Part shown: piece by piece, positions 37,101 through 45,799 of the stretch
Numbering within the stretch: the first letter of the stretch is position 1
Layout: every line of letters starts with the position of its first letter
Source of the DNA: Burkholderia cepacia ATCC 25416
GTDB taxonomy: Bacteria > Pseudomonadota > Gammaproteobacteria > Burkholderiales > Burkholderiaceae
Direction of reading: 5' to 3'
Length of the DNA stretch: 64,000 nt
Assembly: GCF_001411495.1 (NCBI RefSeq)
Contig: NZ_CP012982.1
Coordinates: 248,001-312,000, forward strand
The notes under the pieces: model-generated
Told to the model about the DNA's origin: nothing
The model's database searches: none
What the model saw: only the letters and a program-made list of their open reading frames with translations
Made by a program: the position numbers and the translations under genes

Positions 37101-37702
37101 GCGTCGAGAAACTCCTCGCCGAACGCCTTGAACGCGGCCGAGCGCGCGAGCGCCGCGCGCTTGTCGGCGCGATGCACGAATTGCGGCAGCGCGAGCGTGA
37201 CGAGCGCCGCGACCAGCAGGATGGCGGCCGTCGGCACGTCCCACCACGCGAGCACCGCGAAGATCATCACCGGCGCGCAGGCGGCGATCACGAGCTGCGG
37301 CAGGTAGGTGCCGAAAAAGGTTTGCAGCTGCTCGACGCCGTCGACGACGGCCAGCATCACGCCGCCCGTGCGTTCGCCGCTGAACCATGCGGGGCCGAGC
37401 GCCGCGATCCGGTCGAACAGCCGCGCGCGCAGCGTGGCCTGCACGCGCCCGGCCGTGTGCTGCGCGAGCACCGTGCGGCGATGGTCGAGCCACGCGCGCA
37501 GCAGCACGCAGGCCGCCGTTGCAACGACGGCTTCGCCGATGCTGCGCGCCGGCGCGCCGGAAAAGACCAGCGCCAGCACGCGGCCGAGGAACACGAAGCG
37601 CAGGATCCCGACACCCATCGCGAGCAGTCCGAGCGCGACGGCCGCGGCGACCCGCCAGCGCAATCCCGCCATCATTGCCCATAGTCGTCGGTCGAAATAC
37701 AT
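34163..37702 (-). CDS. Fused CydDC-like ABC exporter (two half-transporters in one chain)
   Basis: An 1,179-residue ABC exporter with two membrane domains and two ATPase domains in one chain. First half: membrane domain about 10-310, Walker A GPSGAGKST (368-375), LSGGQRQR (from 472), Walker B ILLLDEALSS (491-500). Second half: membrane domain about 610-910, Walker A GASGAGKST near 970, LSGGQRQR and LILDEATSH. The first half is CydD-like (ERTGGVMLAVVDGVEQLQTFFG). E. coli CydDC exports cysteine/glutathione and is needed for cytochrome bd assembly; no bd genes are here, so the cargo may differ. GGAGGG precedes the ATG. Divergent from a LysR gene. Confidence 0.85.
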   Translation of the reverse strand: MYFDRRLWAMMAGLRWRVAAAVALGLLAMGVGILRFVFLGRVLALVFSGAPARSIGEAVVATAACVLLRAWLDHRRTVLAQHTAGRVQATLRARLFDRIAALGPAWFSGERTGGVMLAVVDGVEQLQTFFGTYLPQLVIAACAPVMIFAVLAWWDVPTAAILLVAALVTLALPQFVHRADKRAALARSAAFKAFGEEFLDAVQGLPTLKAFGQGTAFGAKLAAKARALSDSTFWVLALGLLTRLFTDLGTGLGAAAAIAVGAWRVRHGDMSLEALLIVLMAGSEIFRPLRDLRSVLHQGMIGQSAANAIHALLDARSHTPSTDAPRVQGLRPEIAFDAVSFAYPGRRADAHAALSFSVREGETVAIVGPSGAGKSTIVRLLLRQHDAQGGAVRIGGRDVRTLDAGQVREMIAVVAQDATLFDGSVADNLRLGRPDASDADMIAAARAANAHDFISALPDGYATRIGERGLMLSGGQRQRLAIARALLRDAPILLLDEALSSVDAENEALIQEALDRLTRGRTTLVLAHRLSSVIGADRILVLDQGQVVDEGTHAALIARDGPYRRLMGPQLEAVAESAGVATTAGATARASSGPQVRPLNDDAAEIGWPETLRTLLRFVRPWTGKVVLTVLFGIGRVLAFIGVGVIGALVVGAVPGGHVSPALVTALLVIAPVAAVLHWLESWLAHDMAYRLLAEMRIALFATLERLAPAGLLRRRSGDLVSLATQDVETVEYFYAHTLAPAFVAVLVPAAVLVLLASVAWPLALALLPFLLWAGLAPVLARREVDRLGTGAREALGQLGAHLTETIQGLAELTAFQAVARRREVFVAEVDAYRKQRARLLDDLSTQSAALEVASGLGGLVVAALGALLCARGWFPRESLPLLVLVAVAAFMPVAEIGQVARQLADTIASTRRLRALEKEPVPVTDGTHALPADPAVRFEATSFTYPGRSVPALDRVSFEMAPGSTVALVGASGAGKSTVASLLLRFWDPQQGRVTLGGVDLRDLRLDDLRQHIALVAQDTYLFNDTLEANIRLAANDASDADVQRAIEHAALGEFVARLPDGLATRVGERGVQLSGGQRQRVAIARAFLKDAPVLILDEATSHLDTISEQQIRAALEDLMTQRTSIIIAHRLSTVRNADLILVMEQGSVIEAGRHADLLARQGAYARLVSHQASGVAV

Positions 37703-37821
37703 GAAGCCCTCCGGTAGTGTCTGGTTGCATTTTTTCTTGACCGGATCGAGGCTACCCGCGCGGCCCGCGCGCGGCAAAAGATGATTTTTCAACGGGTGTT
37801 GAGTCAACTACAATACCCGCC
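37703..37821. promoter_or_regulatory. Divergent promoter region, ABC exporter / LysR gene
   Basis: A 119-base divergent gap. Toward the LysR gene, a -35-like TTTTCA (37786-37791), a 17-base spacer and a -10-like TACAAT (37809-37814) place the start of transcription at about the ATG (37822). A GTTGA-G-TCAAC dyad (37798-37808) fills the spacer, well placed for autorepression. Confidence 0.55.
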
Positions 37822-38781
37822 ATGTCGCACCTCCCTCCCCTCAGCGCGTTGCGGGCTTTCGAGGCGGCCGTCCGCCTCGGCGGGTTCGCGCGCGCGGCGG
37901 TCGAGCTGAACGTATCGACGAGCGCGGTCAGCCACCAGATTCGCGCGCTCGAGGAATCGCTCGGCGCGCGGCTGCTCGAACGCAGCACGGGGCTCGGCGG
38001 CATCGGCCTCACGCCGGCCGGCGAGCGCCTGCTGCCGGCCGTCAGCGATGCGCTGTCGCGCCTCACCGATGCCTGCGCCGAGATTCGCGGCACCGCGCAA
38101 CGGCTCACCGTCTCCGCCAACGCGCCGTTTTCGGCAATGTGGCTCGCACGCCGCCTCGCGGAATTCTCGTCGCTTCATCCCGACACGCCGCTGCACGCCG
38201 TCGTGCTCGACGACGAACCGGATTTCGCGCGCAGCGGCGTCGATCTGGCGATCGTGCACGTGCCCGCGCACCGGCTGCGGGACGACGACGACGTGCTGAT
38301 CCGGGAGACGGTGTTCCCGGTGTGCAGCCCCGAGCTGTTTCCGTACGCATCGGGGCACGTGTGCCGCTCGCGGCTGCTGCAGGAGATGCACGAGAACAGC
38401 CCCGAGATCGACTGGCACAACTGGGCATCGGAATTCGGCTTGCCGGACGACTTCGAGACGAAGATCGTCCGTTACAGCAGTTTCAGCCAGGTGATCGGCG
38501 CGGCGGTCGGCGGCGCGGGCATCGCGCTCGGCCGCGTGCCGCTGATCGAGCCCGAACTGCGCAGCGGGCGCCTGGTGCCGCTGGTGCCGGGCCTCGCACG
38601 CGATGCGTCATGGCGCTTCGTGCTGCGTCGCAACCCGTCCGCGCGGCACCGGCTGCTCGATCCGTTGATCGCGTTCCTGCGTCGCGAAGCCGAAGCCGAA
38701 GCCGCGCCACCCGCCACGCGCGCGAAGATCGTTGCGCCCGCATCCAACGACAGCCACGCGCGCGGCGCGGGCGGCGCCTGA
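37822..38781 (+). CDS. LysR-family (GcvA-like) regulator next to the ABC exporter
   Basis: A 319-residue LysR regulator of the GcvA group: LSALRAFEAAVRLGGFARAA and STSAVSHQIRALEESLGARLLER form the DNA-binding domain (about 5-65); the effector domain covers 95-295, with a low-complexity tail. It is transcribed away from the fused exporter and probably controls it and itself. No ribosome site precedes the ATG and a -10 box lies 7 bases upstream, so the mRNA may be leaderless. Confidence 0.9.
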   Translation: MSHLPPLSALRAFEAAVRLGGFARAAVELNVSTSAVSHQIRALEESLGARLLERSTGLGGIGLTPAGERLLPAVSDALSRLTDACAEIRGTAQRLTVSANAPFSAMWLARRLAEFSSLHPDTPLHAVVLDDEPDFARSGVDLAIVHVPAHRLRDDDDVLIRETVFPVCSPELFPYASGHVCRSRLLQEMHENSPEIDWHNWASEFGLPDDFETKIVRYSSFSQVIGAAVGGAGIALGRVPLIEPELRSGRLVPLVPGLARDASWRFVLRRNPSARHRLLDPLIAFLRREAEAEAAPPATRAKIVAPASNDSHARGAGGA

Positions 38782-38783
38782 CG

Positions 38784-38804
38784 GGCCGGCGCACGAAGCC
38801 GGCC
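38784..38804. repeat. Hairpin between convergent genes
   Basis: Seven-base perfect GC arms (38784-38790 and 38798-38804) with a 7-base loop, immediately after the LysR stop and 20 bases from the stop of the convergent MAPEG gene. No T-run follows on either strand, so it is at best a weak terminator. Confidence 0.35.
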
Positions 38805-38823
38805 TCGCCTTGCCTGCCGGCGC

Positions 38824-39195
38824 CTACGGCGCAGCGAAGAACAACGCGACCACGCACGCCATCCCGCCGAACCACACGAGCGAACGCAGCGACGCCCAGT
38901 TCAGCAGGTACATCAGCAAGTAGACGATCCGGATCGCGACGAACGCCATCGCGAGCTGGTCGACGCGATGCACGTTCGCGCCGTTGTGCCATGCCACCAC
39001 CAGCGCGGCCGTGAACAGCGCGAGCGCCTCCCATGCGTTCTGGTGCGCGGCCTGCGCCCGCGCGCGCCAGCCTTCGAGCTTCGCCAGGTAGTCGCGCGGC
39101 GCGCGGTTGTCGTAACCCTTGCGGGCCTTCGCGAGAAACGTCATCGTGAACGGCAGCAGCGCGACGATGAACAGGCACAGCTGGGACGTCGTCAT
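38824..39195 (-). CDS. MAPEG-family membrane protein
   Basis: A 123-residue four-helix membrane protein of the MAPEG family (eicosanoid/glutathione metabolism in eukaryotes). Membrane segments lie at about 6-22, 55-70, 80-95 and 100-120; RDYLAKLEGWRARAQAAHQNAWEALALF is the conserved loop and second helix. GGAGGAG lies 7 bases before the ATG at 39195. Bacterial members are mostly uncharacterised. A 12-base palindrome sits 25 bases upstream of the start. Confidence 0.85.
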   Translation of the reverse strand: MTTSQLCLFIVALLPFTMTFLAKARKGYDNRAPRDYLAKLEGWRARAQAAHQNAWEALALFTAALVVAWHNGANVHRVDQLAMAFVAIRIVYLLMYLLNWASLRSLVWFGGMACVVALFFAAP

Positions 39196-39496
39196 CAAAA
39201 GTCTCCTCCTTTATCGTTACATTGATCAATGACAAGATCGCCGAGAGCTTAGCATTGCGTCATGCCGTTCGCGCACCGGTTTTCTAGACGGGAGACTCGG
39301 CTGCGCGGCCTGTCGACAGCCGCGCCCAGCCGGGACGAACACAAAAATTTCCACCAAATCGTCGACAAATACGTTAATTAAAACTGGTCGAACACCAATA
39401 AGATAGCGTTCAACACTGGCCCGGCGTGTTTTCGCGCCGGACTGCCGAACCCACGCCGCCGCGCGCGCCCAACGACATCCGATCCGAGACATCGCC
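39196..39496. promoter_or_regulatory. Divergent region between MAPEG and alanine racemase genes
   Basis: A 301-base gap with a perfect 12-base palindrome CATTGATCAATG at 39220-39231, close to the MAPEG start, and an A/T-rich patch around 39360-39400 (with TTAATTAA at about 39375) that is the likely alr promoter. No RNA gene was seen. Confidence 0.4.
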
Positions 39497-40618
39497 ATGC
39501 CCCGTCCCATCGTCGCCCATATCCGCCCTGACGCCATCCGCCACAACCTCGACTTCATCCGCCGCACCGCCGCGCAATCGCGCGTGTGGGCCGTCGTCAA
39601 GGCCGACGCATACGGCCACGGCATCGAGCGGATCTATCCGGGCCTCGCCGCCGCCGACGGCATCGCGCTGCTCGACCTCGACGAAGCCGTGCGCGTGCGC
39701 GAGCTCGGCTGGGACAAGCCCGTGCTGCTGCTCGAAGGGATCTTCGAGCCGGCCGACGTCGAGCTGGCCGACCGTCATCGGCTGACGGTGTCGGTGCACT
39801 GCGACGAACAGCTCGACCTTCTAATCGCGGCAAAGCCGCGGCAGCCGATCGACATCCAGCTCAAGATGAACTCCGGGATGAACCGCCTCGGCTACCGGCC
39901 CGACGTTTTCCGCGCGGCGTGGGAGCGCGCGGCCGGCGCGCCGTCGATCGGCAAGATCACGCTGATGATGCATTTCGCGAACGCCGACGAAGGCCAGGCC
40001 GACTGGCAGCTCGAACAGTTCGATGCGGCCACGGCGGGGATTCCCGGCGAGCGCTCGACGTCGAACTCGGCGGCCGTGCTGTGGCATCCGCACGCGCACC
40101 GCGACTGGGTGCGGCCCGGCACGATCCTGTACGGTGCATCGCCGACGGGTGCGTCGCGGGATATCGCCGACACGCCGCTGATGCCCGCGATGACGCTGAC
40201 GAGCAAGATCATCGGCGTGCAGACGCTCGCGCCGGAAGAAACCGTCGGCTACGGCCGCCGCTTCACGGCCGACCGGCCGATGCGGATCGGCGTCGTCGCA
40301 TGCGGTTATGCGGACGGCTATCCGCGCCACGCGCCGACCGGCACGCCGATCGCGGTGGACGGCGTGATGACGCGCGTCGTCGGCCGCGTGTCGATGGACA
40401 TGCTGACCGTCGACCTGACGCCGTGCCCGGACGCGGGCATCGGGTCGAGCGTCGAGCTGTGGGGCGACCAGGTGAAGGTGGACGACGTGGCGGAAGCCAG
40501 CGGCACGATCGGCTACGAGCTGATGTGTGCGCTCGCGCGCCGCGTGCCGGTCGTGATCGTGCCGCCCGGTGCGTCGGGCGAACAGCCGGCGCTGCGGACC
40601 GGAAGCTACGGGCGCTGA
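39497..40618 (+). CDS. alr: Alanine racemase
   Basis: A 373-residue PLP-dependent racemase converting L- to D-alanine for peptidoglycan. The PLP lysine is Lys35 in [10 protein letters not shown] and the catalytic tyrosine Tyr252 in [18 protein letters not shown] and [12 protein letters not shown] complete the C-terminal domain. The gene stands alone with its own promoter and a terminator. It may be a DadX-like or second copy; the sequence alone cannot tell. Confidence 0.95.
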   Translation: MPRPIVAHIRPDAIRHNLDFIRRTAAQSRVWAVVKADAYGHGIERIYPGLAAADGIALLDLDEAVRVRELGWDKPVLLLEGIFEPADVELADRHRLTVSVHCDEQLDLLIAAKPRQPIDIQLKMNSGMNRLGYRPDVFRAAWERAAGAPSIGKITLMMHFANADEGQADWQLEQFDAATAGIPGERSTSNSAAVLWHPHAHRDWVRPGTILYGASPTGASRDIADTPLMPAMTLTSKIIGVQTLAPEETVGYGRRFTADRPMRIGVVACGYADGYPRHAPTGTPIAVDGVMTRVVGRVSMDMLTVDLTPCPDAGIGSSVELWGDQVKVDDVAEASGTIGYELMCALARRVPVVIVPPGASGEQPALRTGSYGR

Positions 40619-40661
40619 CCCGAGTCGCTGCGGCGGCGCGCTGCAAGTGCCGCTTCGGTTG

Positions 40662-40690
40662 CGGGCTGCCTCGGGCAGCCCGTTCGTTTT
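40662..40690 (+). terminator. Rho-independent terminator after alr
   Basis: Nine-base perfect stem (40662-40670 with 40674-40682), 3-base loop, T-rich tail with TTTT at 40687-40690. Begins 44 bases after the alr stop. Confidence 0.75.
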
Positions 40691-40754
40691 CCGGTGTACG
40701 GGACAGGCCCGGGTTACGGCCCTTCCGCGCCGTTCGCCGGCCTTCGACGTCGCA

Positions 40755-41549
40755 CTACGAACGCCACGTCGGCTTGCGCTTCTCGAGGAACGCGTCGATC
40801 CCTTCGCCCGCATCCTCTTCCATCATGTTGCGCGCCATCACGTCGCCCGCATACGCATAGGCTTCGTCGAGCGGCAACTCGCGCTGGCGATAGAACATCT
40901 GCTTGCCGTACCGCACCGCGGCCGGGCTCTTCGCGACGATCTCGGCGACCTTGCGTGTGACGGCCGCGTCGAGCGCGTCCTCGGGCACGGCCTCGTTGAC
41001 GAGCCCCCACGCGGCGGCCGTCGCCGCATCGACGAAACGCCCGGTCACGAGCATGTCGAACGCGCGCTTCGCCGTGACGTTGCGGCTCAACGCAACGGCC
41101 GGCGTCGAACAGAACAGCCCGACGTTGATGCCCGATACCGCGAAGCGCGCGGTATCGGCCGCGACGGCCAGATCGCACGCGGCGACGAGCTGGCAACCGG
41201 CCGCCGTCGCGATGCCGTGCACGCGTGCGATCACCGGCACCGGCAACGCGCGCATCGCGAGCATCACGCGGCTGCACTGCGCGAACAGCGTGCGGTAGTA
41301 ATCGAGCTCGGGTGTGCCGCGCATCTGCCGCAGGTCGTGGCCCGCGCAGAACGCCCGGCCTTCGGCGGCCAGCACAACGCAGCGCACGTGCGGATCGGCC
41401 GCCAGCGTATCGAACGCATCGTGCAGGCTCGCGAGCATCGCCTCGGATAACGCGTTGAATTGCTGCGGGCGATTCAGTCGCAGCGTGACGACGCCGTCGT
41501 GCGCGTCGTGCAACAGGATCGGCTCGGCAGTCTCTTGATGGGATTCCAT
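40755..41549 (-). CDS. Enoyl-CoA hydratase/isomerase family protein
   Basis: A 264-residue crotonase-fold enzyme. The oxyanion-hole motifs are GRAFCAGHDLRQM (about 65-78) and HGIATAAGCQLVAACDLAVA (about 107-126). The catalytic Glu expected after the second motif falls in a region reading VGLFCSTPAVALSR, so hydratase activity is less sure than CoA-ester binding. The C-terminus EEDAGEGIDAFLEKRKP is standard. ATG chosen at 41549. It stands alone between convergent alr and the MFS gene. Confidence 0.88.
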   Translation of the reverse strand: MESHQETAEPILLHDAHDGVVTLRLNRPQQFNALSEAMLASLHDAFDTLAADPHVRCVVLAAEGRAFCAGHDLRQMRGTPELDYYRTLFAQCSRVMLAMRALPVPVIARVHGIATAAGCQLVAACDLAVAADTARFAVSGINVGLFCSTPAVALSRNVTAKRAFDMLVTGRFVDAATAAAWGLVNEAVPEDALDAAVTRKVAEIVAKSPAAVRYGKQMFYRQRELPLDEAYAYAGDVMARNMMEEDAGEGIDAFLEKRKPTWRS

Positions 41550-41733
41550 GATGATTCGCTCGACGGGGTTCGGCAGGATTCGGCGCGGCGCGAACGGGCG
41601 GCGGTGATGCACGCCCGTTCACGGCACGGTGTTGAAATCGTCCTCCACATTCCGTGCGGCGTCCAGTCGCGCGGACGCGCATGCATGCGCAGTAGCCGGC
41701 GTGCCGTCGTGCAACAACCAGGCGACTCGCGCA

Positions 41734-43155
41734 TCAACCGCGCCGTTGCGCGGCCCTCGCCGTGCCTGCCGTCCGCGCGGCAAGAGCGGCCGTCGCATAG
41801 GCGATACAACCGACCGCCGCGATCGCCCATAGGGCGGCGGTCGGATTCGGCAGCAGTATCGTCGCGGCGCTGGCGATGGCCACACCGAACAGGCTGCCTG
41901 CCTGTCTCGCCGCATTGAGGAATCCCGACGCCACGCCCGCCGCGTCCGCGGGCACCTGTTCGAGTACGGTCGCGATCATCGGCGCCACGGACAGCGCGGT
42001 CCCGGTGCCGAACGCGGCCATCGCCGCCCAGGCCACCGGCCACGGCGCACGCAGCGTCAACGCGGCCGCGAGTGCCGGCATGGCCAGCGCCGCCATCCCG
42101 AGACCGTTCGCCATCAGCCGGACCGGATGGACACGGCCTTGCAATTTTCCAGACAGCAGATTGCCGAGCGACAGGCTCAGCGCGAACGGCAACAGCGTCA
42201 GCCCCGTCTGCCGCGCGCTCATGCCGAAGCGCCCGTGCAGGTACAGGCTCAGGACGAACAGCAGGCCGAAGTACCCGACATAAACGAGGCTGCCCATCAG
42301 GTTCATCGCGACGAAGGTGCGATTGCGAAACCACGCCAGCGGAACCATCGGATCGCGAGCACGCCGTTCGATGATGACCAGCGCGCCGGCGGCAAGACCG
42401 GCGACCAGCAGCGCGCCCCGGACTTCCGCCGCACCCGGGCCGCGCGTCGGCAGCTCGATCACGGCAAAACACAGCGCACCGAGCGCGATCGCACCGACAC
42501 ACTGGCCGGCCCAATCGAATTGGCGCGCATGCCGCGCGACCGACGCCCGAACGAGCACGGCCGCCCCGGCAAGAGCGACCGCGCCGGTCGGCACATTGAT
42601 CAGGAATGCGCTGCGCCAGCCGAAATCGTCCACGAGGACGCCGCCCAGCACCGGGCCCACAGCCACCGCGACCGACGCGATGCCCGCCCATACCGCAATC
42701 GCCCGCGCCCGCTCGGCAGGCACGTCGAAGGTGCTGCGCACGACCGCGAGCGACGCGGGTAAAAAGAGCGCGGCGCCCATGCCCTGCACGAATCGCGCGG
42801 CCACGAGGACGGCCACGGACGGCGCGAAGCCGCATCCGGCCGATGCCGCGACGAACAGCGCCAGCCCCGCGAGATAGACGTGCTTGGCACCGAACCGGTC
42901 GGACAGCGCGCCGCCCGCGAGAATCAGCGCGGCGAAACTGAGCGTATACGCGTCGACGATCCACGCGAGCGCCGCGACCGTCGCACCGAGATTCGCGCGC
43001 ATCGCGGGCAGCGCAACGTTGACGATCGTCGTATCGAGTACCGCCATGAACATGCCGATCGCGACGAGCGCAAGCGTGAAGCGGCGTTCGCGGGCCGTCG
43101 GGCGGCACGCTGTCGTGATGGATACGGGAAGGGAAACGGGATGGCAATCGGGCAT
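41734..43155 (-). CDS. MFS drug exporter, DHA2-like
   Basis: A 473-residue major-facilitator transporter with about 14 predicted helices: the motif-A loop GGALSDRFGAKHVY and motif C GPVLGGVLVDDFGWRSAF mark it as a proton-driven drug exporter of the EmrB/QacA group. MAVLDTTIVNVALP in the first helix is typical. GGAGG lies 4 bases before the ATG at 43155. It is divergent from a LysR gene that likely controls it. Substrates cannot be read from the sequence. Confidence 0.92.
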   Translation of the reverse strand: MPDCHPVSLPVSITTACRPTARERRFTLALVAIGMFMAVLDTTIVNVALPAMRANLGATVAALAWIVDAYTLSFAALILAGGALSDRFGAKHVYLAGLALFVAASAGCGFAPSVAVLVAARFVQGMGAALFLPASLAVVRSTFDVPAERARAIAVWAGIASVAVAVGPVLGGVLVDDFGWRSAFLINVPTGAVALAGAAVLVRASVARHARQFDWAGQCVGAIALGALCFAVIELPTRGPGAAEVRGALLVAGLAAGALVIIERRARDPMVPLAWFRNRTFVAMNLMGSLVYVGYFGLLFVLSLYLHGRFGMSARQTGLTLLPFALSLSLGNLLSGKLQGRVHPVRLMANGLGMAALAMPALAAALTLRAPWPVAWAAMAAFGTGTALSVAPMIATVLEQVPADAAGVASGFLNAARQAGSLFGVAIASAATILLPNPTAALWAIAAVGCIAYATAALAARTAGTARAAQRRG

Positions 43156-43270
43156 GAAACCTCCAGGCAGATCCCGGGAGTCTAGAAACGGCGCACGATG
43201 CAGAAAAGTGATAATTTCGCATTTGCCTGATGCAGATATGCATCTCCACTCCCCGCCGCCGCCCTGCCCG

Positions 43271-44170
43271 ATGACACTGCCGACCCGTATGAACTGGGAC
43301 AACGCCCGCTTCTTCCTGGCCCTTGCGCGCACCGGCACGCTTCGCGGCGCCGCGGCGCAACTGAACGTCGATCAGGCGACGGTGGGGCGTCGGATCGCCG
43401 CGCTCGAAGACGAACTCTCGGCCCGCCTGTTTCTCCGAACCCCGACCCTCTATGTGCTGACGACCGCGGGCGAAGCGCTGCTCGAACCCGCCGAAACGAT
43501 GGAACGGGCATCGCTCACCATCGAGCGACGCGTGATGGGGCTCGACGAGCAGCTTGCCGGGTCGGTGCGCATCGCCACGACCGACTCGCTCGGCAAGCGT
43601 TTCGTGATTCCCGCCATCGCCAGCTTGCGGCGCAGGCATGCCGGCATCGACGTCGTGTGCGTGACGTCGGCCGAAATCGCCAATCTCACGCGCCGCGAAG
43701 CGGATCTCGCAATTCGCACGTTGCGGCCGGAATCACCGGACCTGATCGTCAGGCGGCTCGGGCATCTCGAAACGGGCATCTACGCATCGCGCCGCTACCT
43801 GGCCGAGCGTGGCGAACCGGTCGCAGGCAGTGCGTTCGAAGGACACGACCTGGTGATGTACCAGCAGCCGGTGGTGCCGACGATGTGGGACGCCCTGTGC
43901 GGCGAACCGACGTCGCGCGGCCGCGTGATGTTCCAGACATCGTCGACGATGATGCTGGTCGAGGCCGCGCTTGCGGGGCTCGGCATTGCGGAGCTGCCGT
44001 GCTTCCGCGCCGAAGCCGAGCCGGAACTGGTGCGCCTCATGCCCCGACGATGCAATCATTTCGACGTGTGGCTCGTCGCGCATGCCGATCTCTACAAGAC
44101 CGCACGCGTGCAGGCGGTGATCGAAGCCGTCGTCGACGAATTCGCGAGCGCCGCGCCGGACGCCCGGTAA
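43271..44170 (+). CDS. LysR-family regulator divergent from the MFS exporter
   Basis: A LysR regulator of about 299 residues. The DNA-binding domain starts at NWDNARFFLALARTGTLRGAA and has DQATVGRRIAALEDEL; the effector domain covers about 95-290. Three in-frame ATGs (43238, 43271, 43289) are possible and none has a clear ribosome site; 43271 gives the usual short lead before the first helix. A -10-like GATAAT lies at 43210-43215. The divergent MFS exporter is the likely target. Confidence 0.85.
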   Translation: MTLPTRMNWDNARFFLALARTGTLRGAAAQLNVDQATVGRRIAALEDELSARLFLRTPTLYVLTTAGEALLEPAETMERASLTIERRVMGLDEQLAGSVRIATTDSLGKRFVIPAIASLRRRHAGIDVVCVTSAEIANLTRREADLAIRTLRPESPDLIVRRLGHLETGIYASRRYLAERGEPVAGSAFEGHDLVMYQQPVVPTMWDALCGEPTSRGRVMFQTSSTMMLVEAALAGLGIAELPCFRAEAEPELVRLMPRRCNHFDVWLVAHADLYKTARVQAVIEAVVDEFASAAPDAR

Positions 44171-44406
44171 CGAACGGGGGACCGCTTCAGCGCGCGACCG
44201 GGAGCCGCCCGCTGCGCCACCCGCGCCCGCCCGGCCACAGATGCCCGACGCCACCGAGGAAAAGACGGCACCCATGGCACCAATGGCCAGCACACCGCCC
44301 CGGATCGCGCCGAACGTATTCATCCGCGCAGTCATCGCGGGCGTCTGCGGTGCGGAGCGGACCTCGACCGTCGCACCGTCCTGCAAGCTGACGTCGCCGA
44401 CGCGCG

Positions 44407-44772
44407 TCAGCCCGCGAGCTTCTTCAACGCCTCGAGCACCGCGTCGCCCTTGAACGGCTTCACGATCCATCCCTTCACGCCGGCGGCCTTGCCGCGCTCC
44501 TTCATCGCCGGGCTGCTTTCGGTCGTCAGCATCACGACGTTGACCGTCGAATTCGCCAGTTCGCCGCGGATCTTCTCGACCATTGTCAGACCGTCCATGT
44601 TCGGCATGTTCACGTCGCTGATCACGAGGCGCACGCCGGGCGTCGCCTTGAGCTTCGCGAGCCCGTCCTTGCCGTCGACGGCCGTCGCGACGTCGAGCCC
44701 GTGATTGCGCAGGAAGCCCGCGACCTCGTCGCGCACCGTGCCCGAATCGTCGACCACCAGAATCTTTGCCAT
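44407..44772 (-). CDS. CheY-like response regulator
   Basis: A 121-residue stand-alone receiver with all active-site residues: Asp8, Asp9, phospho-acceptor Asp53 (SDVNMPNMD), Thr83 and Lys105 (VKPF). GGGGAA precedes the ATG. It is the last gene of the five-gene chemosensory-like operon, 35 bases after the receiver-CheX gene, and is the expected phosphate acceptor of the CheA-like kinase. It could act on a motor switch or on another protein; no flagellar gene is nearby. Confidence 0.93.
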   Translation of the reverse strand: MAKILVVDDSGTVRDEVAGFLRNHGLDVATAVDGKDGLAKLKATPGVRLVISDVNMPNMDGLTMVEKIRGELANSTVNVVMLTTESSPAMKERGKAAGVKGWIVKPFKGDAVLEALKKLAG

Positions 44773-44807
44773 GCTGTATTCCCCTTTCCTTGTTGCGACT
44801 TCAACAT

Positions 44808-45767
44808 TCAAAACAGTTCGAGTTCACCCGATTCGACCATCGGTCCGACGTCCTGCACCGATTCGCGGAAATCCTCCGGCGACCAGCTCAGGCTGAACAC
44901 GAAGCGCTGGTCGATGCAGACGGCGCGCCCCGATGCCGGATCGGTCATCCGGTACTTGAAGCAGAGCTGCGGGCAGTCGCCGCCGAACGAGATGAACTTC
45001 TGCTTGTGATTGACGACGAGCGGCACCTGCACCGGATGGCGCGCCAGCGCCTCGGCGTCGCCGAGATAGCGGTTCTTGAACGCGCCCCACACGAGATTGG
45101 TGAGCTCGCCGAGCATGCTGTTCACGTCGCGGAAATCCGGCGCGCGGCCGGCGTCGCGCGTGCCGCCGAGCATGTCGAGCAGCGGCTGCTCGCTCGTCTG
45201 CAGCAGCATGTAGCCGCGGCACCACGCACTTTCGAGTGCGATCAGGCTGAACACTTCGCCGAAGATGATCTGGTCGCGCACGATGCACGGCGTTTCGTGC
45301 TCGATCGTCATGCCCGGGAACAGGCCGTCGAGGCGCGCCTCGGTGATCTCCGAGATGCCGCGCACGAGCGCGTTCGGGTAATCGCGGCCGAACAGGTATT
45401 CGTCGATCGCGCGCTTGAGCGGCGTCATGTCGTCTGCGACGTAGGCCGCGCACGCAACGCGCGCGAGCGCCTCCGGCAACCCGTCGCGCGACGCGTGCGC
45501 GTCGCGGCGCAGGATGATCGGCAGCTCGGGGCGCAGCGCATCGATCTGCGTCGCGATGATCGCGCTCTCGGCCGGCGAGCCGCCGTAATCCTCGGCCAGC
45601 AGGATCGCGCCGAGGTCGATGTTCGAGCGCAGCACCTTCAGCAGCCGGTTGCGCCGCACGGTCAGGCCGACCAGGTTGTGCTCGTCGCAGAAACGCTTGA
45701 TCGCGTCGGCGTGCGCGCGACTGTCGTCCAGCACGAGCACCTTGCTGACGGGTTGGTCTACGGTCAT
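44808..45767 (-). CDS. Degenerate receiver fused to a CheX-like domain
   Basis: A 319-residue two-domain protein. Residues about 8-125 follow the receiver fold (VLVLDD at 10-15, then ILLAEDYGG), but the usual phospho-Asp motif and the KP motif are altered. Residues about 135-300 resemble the CheX/FliY-type CheY-phosphatase fold (MLGELTNLVWGAFKNRYLG with the E-x-x-N-like pair). It ends in ESGELELF, nearly identical to the tail of the neighbouring CheX-like protein. Probably dephosphorylates or is regulated by the CheY of the operon. Fusion of a receiver to CheX is uncommon. Confidence 0.78.
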   Translation of the reverse strand: MTVDQPVSKVLVLDDSRAHADAIKRFCDEHNLVGLTVRRNRLLKVLRSNIDLGAILLAEDYGGSPAESAIIATQIDALRPELPIILRRDAHASRDGLPEALARVACAAYVADDMTPLKRAIDEYLFGRDYPNALVRGISEITEARLDGLFPGMTIEHETPCIVRDQIIFGEVFSLIALESAWCRGYMLLQTSEQPLLDMLGGTRDAGRAPDFRDVNSMLGELTNLVWGAFKNRYLGDAEALARHPVQVPLVVNHKQKFISFGGDCPQLCFKYRMTDPASGRAVCIDQRFVFSLSWSPEDFRESVQDVGPMVESGELELF

Positions 45768-45799
45768 CTCAAGGTTTCCTAATGGTCGGTCGGGGTCGG

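Noticed and set aside
34091..37684. A 1,197-codon plus-strand open frame
   Set aside because: Antisense to the clear fused ABC exporter; composition is Arg/His-rich nonsense typical of an opposite-strand shadow.
44171..44406. A short hydrophobic minus-strand frame (MNTFGAIRGGVLAIG...) between the LysR and CheY genes
   Set aside because: It looks membrane-like briefly, but it runs on into the antisense of the LysR gene, has no ribosome site and no natural end.
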